A stretch of DNA of 64,000 bases. It comes from Parietaria judaica (Eukaryota > Streptophyta > Magnoliopsida > Rosales > Urticaceae). Positions 58,394-64,000 of the stretch are shown in pieces (the stretch's first letter is position 1; the number at the start of each line of letters is the position of its first letter). The stretch spans positions 26,506,001 to 26,570,000 of the forward strand of contig OX940860.1 in NCBI GenBank assembly GCA_954871525.1, written 5' to 3'. The notes beneath the pieces were generated by a model that did no database searches, was not told the DNA's origin, and was given only the letters and a program-made list of their open reading frames with translations. Position numbers and translations under genes: made by a program.

Positions 58394-58497
58394 TTGACTA
58401 AGTCGATCCAGCTTCTTGCGGTTGTGCGGGAGTCCGTGGAATTCCTTGCGTGTTACTTGGAGAAGGTAGAGTACAACGCGACGACCTAAGTGTTCAG
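58394..58497 (+). repeat. Triplicated exon-like block, copy 3
   Basis: 104 nt, two bases shorter than the other copies near its 5' end. From there it reads QLLAVVRESVEFLACYLEKV, then EYNATT and a stop at the same position. It keeps the acceptor and donor. More diverged than copies 1 and 2. Confidence 0.5.
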
Positions 58498-58788
58498 GTT
58501 TATGGATTTTCTTAGCAACTTATTCCGGTTTTATTAGGCGTTTTGAGGAAGCATGAGATTTGGTTGATTAATGTCTTACTGATGTTAGTTAGAATCTTCC
58601 ACATATAGTGGTTGATATATATCTTTAGTTAATTTCTAAAATAGTTTTTTTGGTTGATAAACATCTATTAAGGTTACATTACGACCTCATTTATCTGTGT
58701 TTCTAATTTATTTCTAATTCATAAAACCAAAATTTGATACAAAATTGTAAAACTTTTATGTTCACACATTGACACACACAGATTTATT

Positions 58789-58792
<4 letters not shown>

Positions 58793-58840
<48 letters not shown>
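58793..58840. repeat. (TA)n microsatellite
   Basis: An uninterrupted TA tract of more than 20 units. Confidence 0.95.
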
Positions 58841-59204
58841 TCATTGCCAAGTCTTATTTCGAGATGGTTGACATTACAACCTCAATTATTATTATTATTA
58901 TTATTTTATTATTTTCAGGTTTGATCTTATAGCGTTGCTTACTTCACTATATCACGCACCGTACATGTAAGTCGATATTTATTTATATAATTGTTCGCTC
59001 TAAAGTTCAAATTGTGTTATTATTTATTAGTCATGTTAATTCACACGTCCCCATAAGTCTAACTCCTTATTCATTAAAAATATAGTTTTGATTATATATT
59101 TATGTATTATATGTTTGCAAAGTCATGGTTTATAACGGGTAATATATATTTGGTTCCCCATTTTTAAGAGTAATAATGATATGATCTTATTTTCTTTATA
59201 AAGA

Positions 59205-62200
59205 ATGGGCAGAAAACGTGTCAACCCATCTTCGGATCATCTTCAAAATCGCAAAAAGAACAAATATAAAAATACTAAGACGTATAGCACAACTACTACT
59301 GAGAACTCAAATACTGAAAGTGTAGACCATGCTTCTACATCAACCTTATCTCCTCAAACTCAAAATAGATTATCATTAATTCCTAATATGGGAATAATAT
59401 CATCAGAGGTGACACAATCATCGAACACTTCATATTTAGACTTGGGAGACTGGAAATATTGTTGCAATTATTGTGGTGCCTTTTTCTGGTTTGATGAAAG
59501 TTCGAGCAAAAGGAGTTTACTCAAATATAATCTATGCTGCCAACAAGGTAAAATTAAATTGCCTTTGCTTAAAGAAAGTCCTCCGATATTAGATCAATTG
59601 TTAAACTACAATAATGAAATAGAGAGTACATATTACAGAAAAAGTATCCGCACTTTGAATTCATTGTTAGCTTTTACATCTTTTGGTGCAAATATAGATT
59701 CAAATATAAATAACTCTCATGGTCCATATATTTTTAAGATCAGTGGTCAAGTTCATCATTTACTTGGATCTCTATTACCGACTGATGAAAAACCTCTGAG
59801 ATTATGCACAACTATATATACATGACACGGAAAACGAAATCCAAAATAGAATGTCGGTATTATCATTCGACGACTCTTCAAGATTAATTATTGAATCAAT
59901 TATTACAAAGCTGATAAGTATGTTAGATGAGAATAATATATTAGTACAAACTTTCAGAACTGTCAGAGACAGATACAAAGAAACAAATATTCCACGTATA
60001 AGGCTTCGACTTTTAGGCCGAAGAAATAATGATTCTTATCAATATGATTTACCAACATCGAATGACATAGGTGGACTAATAGTTGGCGATATTGGAGAGT
60101 ATGAAAAAGGAAAAGACATAATCGTTGAAACAAAATCAAATGATTTACAAAGAATTACGAAATTACACCCTTCATATATGGCATTGCAGTACCCATTATT
60201 ATTTCCTTACGGAGAAGATGGATATAGACCTGATCTAAAATTATTTACTAACCATTTAGACAAGCAACCTTTACGTAAAAGAATTTCAATGAGAGCCTTA
60301 TATTGCTACCAACTACAACAACGGTCTAACTTAAAGACTACTTTATTAAGAAGTGGTAGATTGTTACAACAATATTTAGTTGATGCATATGCTTCTGTAG
60401 AAAAAGATTGATTAGATTTTGTTAGAAAGAACCAACAAACTTTAAGATCGGAAATCTATCTAGGTATTCAAGATGCTATTAATAGAGGAGATACTGATGC
60501 AAAAAAAATTGGAAAAAAAAATTATACTCCCATCAAGCCACACAGGAAGTCCTAGATATATGATAAAAAAATTATCAAGATGCAATGGCAATTTGTAGAG
60601 AATATGGAAATATGAATTTATTTATAACATTTACATGTAACCATAAATGGCCAGAAATTAAAAGAACATTATCTTTGATTCCTGGTCAAAAATCAGAAGA
60701 TAGGCCTGATATAATAACAAGAGTATTCAAAATGAAATTAGAACAAATACTTTTAACTGTAAAAGAAGGAACTATATTTGGACAAGTAATTGTTGATTTA
60801 AATGTTGTTGAATTCCAAAAAAGAGGATTACCACATTGTCATTTCTTATTTTGGTTACATCCCGATGACAAAATACATGCTCCCTCACATATAGATAAAT
60901 TTATTTCTGCAGAGATACCAGATCCTAATATTGATTTTTTAGGATATAATGTAGTTACTGAATTTATGATACATGGACCATGTGGTCTTGCCAAGACAAA
61001 TGCTGCATGTATGAAAAATTTGGTGTGTTCTAAAAGATTTCCAAAATAAATCAGAAATGAAACAACAATTGATGAAAATGGAACTATTAATTATAAACGT
61101 AGCGGATCGAATATTTATTCGGAAAAAGAAAATATAAAATTAGATAATAGATATGTGGTGCCTTATAACAGAGAACTGTGTCTCAAATTTAATGCTCATA
61201 TAAATACCGAAGTGTGCTCACAATCAATGCTTATAAAATACTTATTCAAATATTTAACTAAAGGACCAGATCGTATAAGAGCAATTCTTGAGAGTGATAT
61301 ATGCTCAGAAAATTTGTTAGAAACAAATATCCCAGAAGTCGATGAAATAAAAAATTATATTAATTGTCGTTACATCACACCCTACGAAGCTATATGGAGG
61401 TTATATGAATATCCTATACATCATAGAAGACCATCTATCCAGCGATTGTCGATACACTTACCACATACACAGAATATTACATATCGTTCAAATGAAGATC
61501 TTGAAAATATTTTAAGACAACCTGGAATTCAGAAAACGACATTAACATAATGGTTGAGAGTAAATAAATCAAGTGTGGAAGCTAGAACGCTTACATGTAT
61601 ACAATTTCCAAAGAAATTTTTTTGGAACAACAAAGATAAAATTTGGACTCCTAGACATTCTGGTTATACAATTGGACGAACATATTATGTCCACCCAAAT
61701 TCAGGAGAATTGTATTATTTAAGACTATTACTGAATCATAAAAAAGGAGCTACTAGCTTCGAATCCTTACAAATAGTTAACGACATCAAATATTCTACCT
61801 TTCAGGAAACATGTAATGCCCTAGGATTACTAGGTGATGATAAAGAATGGAATGATTCAATTGTAGAAACTGCATTTATCTCAACATCAACACAACTGAG
61901 ACAATTATTTGTTTTAATTCTTTTATTTTGTAATGTAAATGATCCAATAAATTTTTTTGACCGACACTGGAAACTGATGACAGAAGATATTGTATATAAA
62001 ATTCGTAAATTATTCAGCCATGACTCTTTTCAAATACCTGAACATGAATTGTGTGACTATGTATTATATGAATTAGAAAAGATACTAAATATGAATTCAT
62101 CATCTTTGAAAAATTACAACTTACCGCTGTCACGAGAATCACTACTTGATGATTTAAATAACAAACTTTTAAGAGATGAATTGAATTACAATACAAATCA

Positions 62201-63687
62201 ATTAAAAGAAGAAAATCTGAAATTAATATCTCATTTAACTGCTGAACAGAAATACATATACAATAAAATCCTAAATTCAGTTAAAAATCAATATCATAAA
62301 TTATATTTTATTTCTGGACATGGAGGAACAGGAAAAACGTATTTATGGAATACTATAATAAGTAAAATAAGATCGAATAACGAAATTGTTTTAGCTGTTG
62401 CATCATCTGGAATAGCATCTTTATTATTACCAAAGGGAAGAACTGCACATTCAAGATTTAGAATACCATTATTAGTTGATAAATTCTCAACATGTCATAT
62501 AAAAAAGCAAACACAATTAGCAAAATTAATTGAATAAACATCTCTTATATTATGGGATGAAGCACCAATGAATAACAAATATTGTTTTGAAGCCTTAGAT
62601 AAATCATTACAAAATATAAAAAATAACTCTGCAGTACCATTTGGAGGAATGACTATGGTACTAGGTGGCGACTTTCGCCAAATATTACCAATTATAACAT
62701 CGGGATCTAAAGAACATATAGTTGATGCAACCTTAACCAATTCTTACTTATGGCCTTATTTCAACATCTTAACCTTAACAAAAAAATATGCGTCTTATGA
62801 GACATAATTTATCACAAAAGGAAAAAGAAGAAATCGCAACATTTTCTACATGGATTTCAAGTATCGGTGACGGTACTATAGAATGAATCAAAGATTTGGA
62901 TAATGAAGATGCTACATGGATTAACATACCAGACAATTTTTTATTACATTATGATTTAAATCCAATTGAAAAAATTACTCATTCAATATATACTAATTTT
63001 TTTACTAATTTTACTGACGTTGAATATTTAAAGAATCGAGTGATTGTCGCCCCTAAAAATAAAATAGTCGATGAAATAAATAAATACATTTTATCATTAG
63101 TACCCGCTGATTTAAAAACTTATTATAGCTATGATACAATTTTACCTTCATATGGAAATATTGAAGAACTAAATCTTTTATATCCAGAAGACTTTTTAAA
63201 CACATTAAACTTCAATGGATTGCCACCACATGAATTAAATCTAAAAGTAGGCACACCTATTATGTTATTACGAAATTTAAATCAATCTTTAGGGCTATGT
63301 AATGGAACTAGACTATTAATAACACAATTGACAAACAGAGTAATTGAAGGCCGAATTACTAATTCAGATAATCCAAATGAAATAGTATATATTCCCCGAA
63401 TAGAAATGACTGTACATGAATCACGATGGCCTTTCATTTTAAAAAGAAGACAATTCCCTGTGAAAATTTCATATGCTATGACAATAAATAAAAGTCAAGG
63501 ACAATCTCTTGAAAAAATTGGTCTGTATATAGAAAACGAAATTTTTACTCATGGTCAATTATACGTAGTTTTATCAAGAGTCAAGTCACCCAATGGGTTG
63601 TTCATATTAATCCACAAATCCATAGAAAAATATCCAAATCATATAAAAAATATTGTTTACAAAGAAGTGATCGAAAATGCAGAATAA
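59205..63687 (+). pseudogene. Helitron RepHel (rolling-circle Rep + PIF1-like helicase), inactivated
   Basis: The single protein of autonomous plant Helitrons, which nicks and unwinds element DNA. It begins MGRKRVNPSSDHLQNRK. It shows GQVHHLLGSLLP (Helitron-like N domain), then the HUH nuclease motif in RGLPHCHFLFW (60822-60851, middle residue Cys) and the tyrosine motif KYLFKYLTKG (about 61227-61256). The helicase part has Walker A GHGGTGKT (62316-62339), Walker B LILWDEAP (about 62547), GGDFRQILP, and a C-terminal SKSQGQ-like TINKSQGQS with VLSRVKSPNGLF. Inactivating changes: frameshifts near 59795, 60515, 60563 and 62790, and in-frame stops near 60410, 61048, 61549, 62536 and 62885. Very AT-rich. 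The 5' end was not identified and the 3' end lies beyond the window. Confidence 0.93.
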
Positions 63688-64000
63688 AAAACAAATACTC
63701 CATGTCAATTAAGTATCACATGTATAATATCACATACTATTTTTATTAAATAAGAGATGATGACAACATTAATCAAAGCAATAAGACCAAACAAACAGTA
63801 CGATGCGATAATTGTTAGGGTTTGAAGAAACTGGATAAAAAAATATTTTACTACTGGACGTGTTATGAGTAGCTACTATATCCTGGTTGATGAAATGGTA
63901 ACGGGTAAGTACATATTTATATTTACATGTTCCAAAATATTATGCTTATATTAAATGTGATTTTTTTTTACAAAGGTATTCTTTTTTTAATATAAATAAA
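63688..64000. other. Downstream part of the Helitron or its flank
   Basis: AT-rich, no hairpin plus CTRR terminus seen before the window ends. TAGCTACTATATCCTGGTTGATGAAATGGTA near 63870 may belong to a further, unrecognised segment. Confidence 0.4.

Noticed and set aside
59205..63687. An intact host PIF1 helicase gene
   Set aside because: The HUH and Rep motifs upstream of the helicase and the GQVHH domain mark it as a Helitron protein, and it has several frameshifts and stops.
1..64000. CRISPR arrays, operons, bacterial-type promoters
   Set aside because: The sequence is eukaryotic; tandem repeats present are microsatellites, minisatellites or transposon arrays.

Overview
This window is nuclear DNA from a flowering plant, most likely a eudicot. 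The genes have many short GT-AG introns, intergenic DNA is very AT-rich, and the gene set is plant-specific (BURP protein, lipid-transfer-like protein, magnesium chelatase subunit D, a CYP71-type P450). I cannot name the species. Seven host genes can be modelled exon by exon with continuous reading frames: a BURP-domain protein (+, 6080-7734), a secreted eight-cysteine lipid-transfer-like protein (-, 8846-9208), a TAF15-like RRM/RanBP2-zinc-finger protein (+, 14725-17994), a THUMPD1/TAN1-like tRNA acetylation adaptor (+, 19050-22633), a UBC19/20-like E2 ubiquitin-conjugating enzyme (-, 24451-25468), a plant-specific coiled-coil protein (-, 27666-31164) and the magnesium chelatase subunit CHLD (-, 32670-38463). 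An eighth, a cytochrome P450, lies at 41417-43632 (+). The genes do not form one pathway. Most of the 13.7-38.5 kb stretch is gene-dense, and the rest is mobile-element territory.

Mobile DNA by region. 0-5 kb: the 3' end of a Helitron, a TIR element carrying a tRNA-like box pair, a tRNA-derived SINE, and a 0.7 kb fold-back element that is almost entirely inverted repeat. 11-13.5 kb: a GGGGTG-ended element and a second element carrying a broken PPR gene fragment. 33.5 kb: a second SINE copy with a perfect 16-bp target duplication inside a CHLD intron. 38.7-39.6 kb: a 5'-truncated LINE with an intact RNase H-like reading frame, inserted about 0.2 kb upstream of CHLD. 44.2 kb: a broken Ty3/gypsy gag remnant.

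45.2-53.1 kb is the most unusual stretch. A unit of roughly 1 kb is repeated several times, and four copies contain the same long imperfect hairpin (about 48-nt arms, 30-nt loop). The array has been split by three insertions: a TIR element with perfect 34-bp inverted repeats carrying a serine hydroxymethyltransferase fragment, a second element carrying the first exon of a SINAT-type E3 ligase, and a 910-bp hAT-like element with perfect TIRs and 8-bp target duplications that contains an snRNA-type USE/TATA pair.

53.1-58.5 kb contains a 5'-UTR-like exon followed by three diverged tandem copies of one 106-nt exon-like block that shares a frame and a stop codon. I could not identify it. 59.2-63.7 kb is a dead autonomous Helitron RepHel gene with HUH, tyrosine, Walker A and Walker B motifs but several frameshifts and stop codons.

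All identifications rest on reading motifs and on memory of the families. No database search was run. Exon borders were placed from splice consensus and frame continuity and could be off by a few bases.
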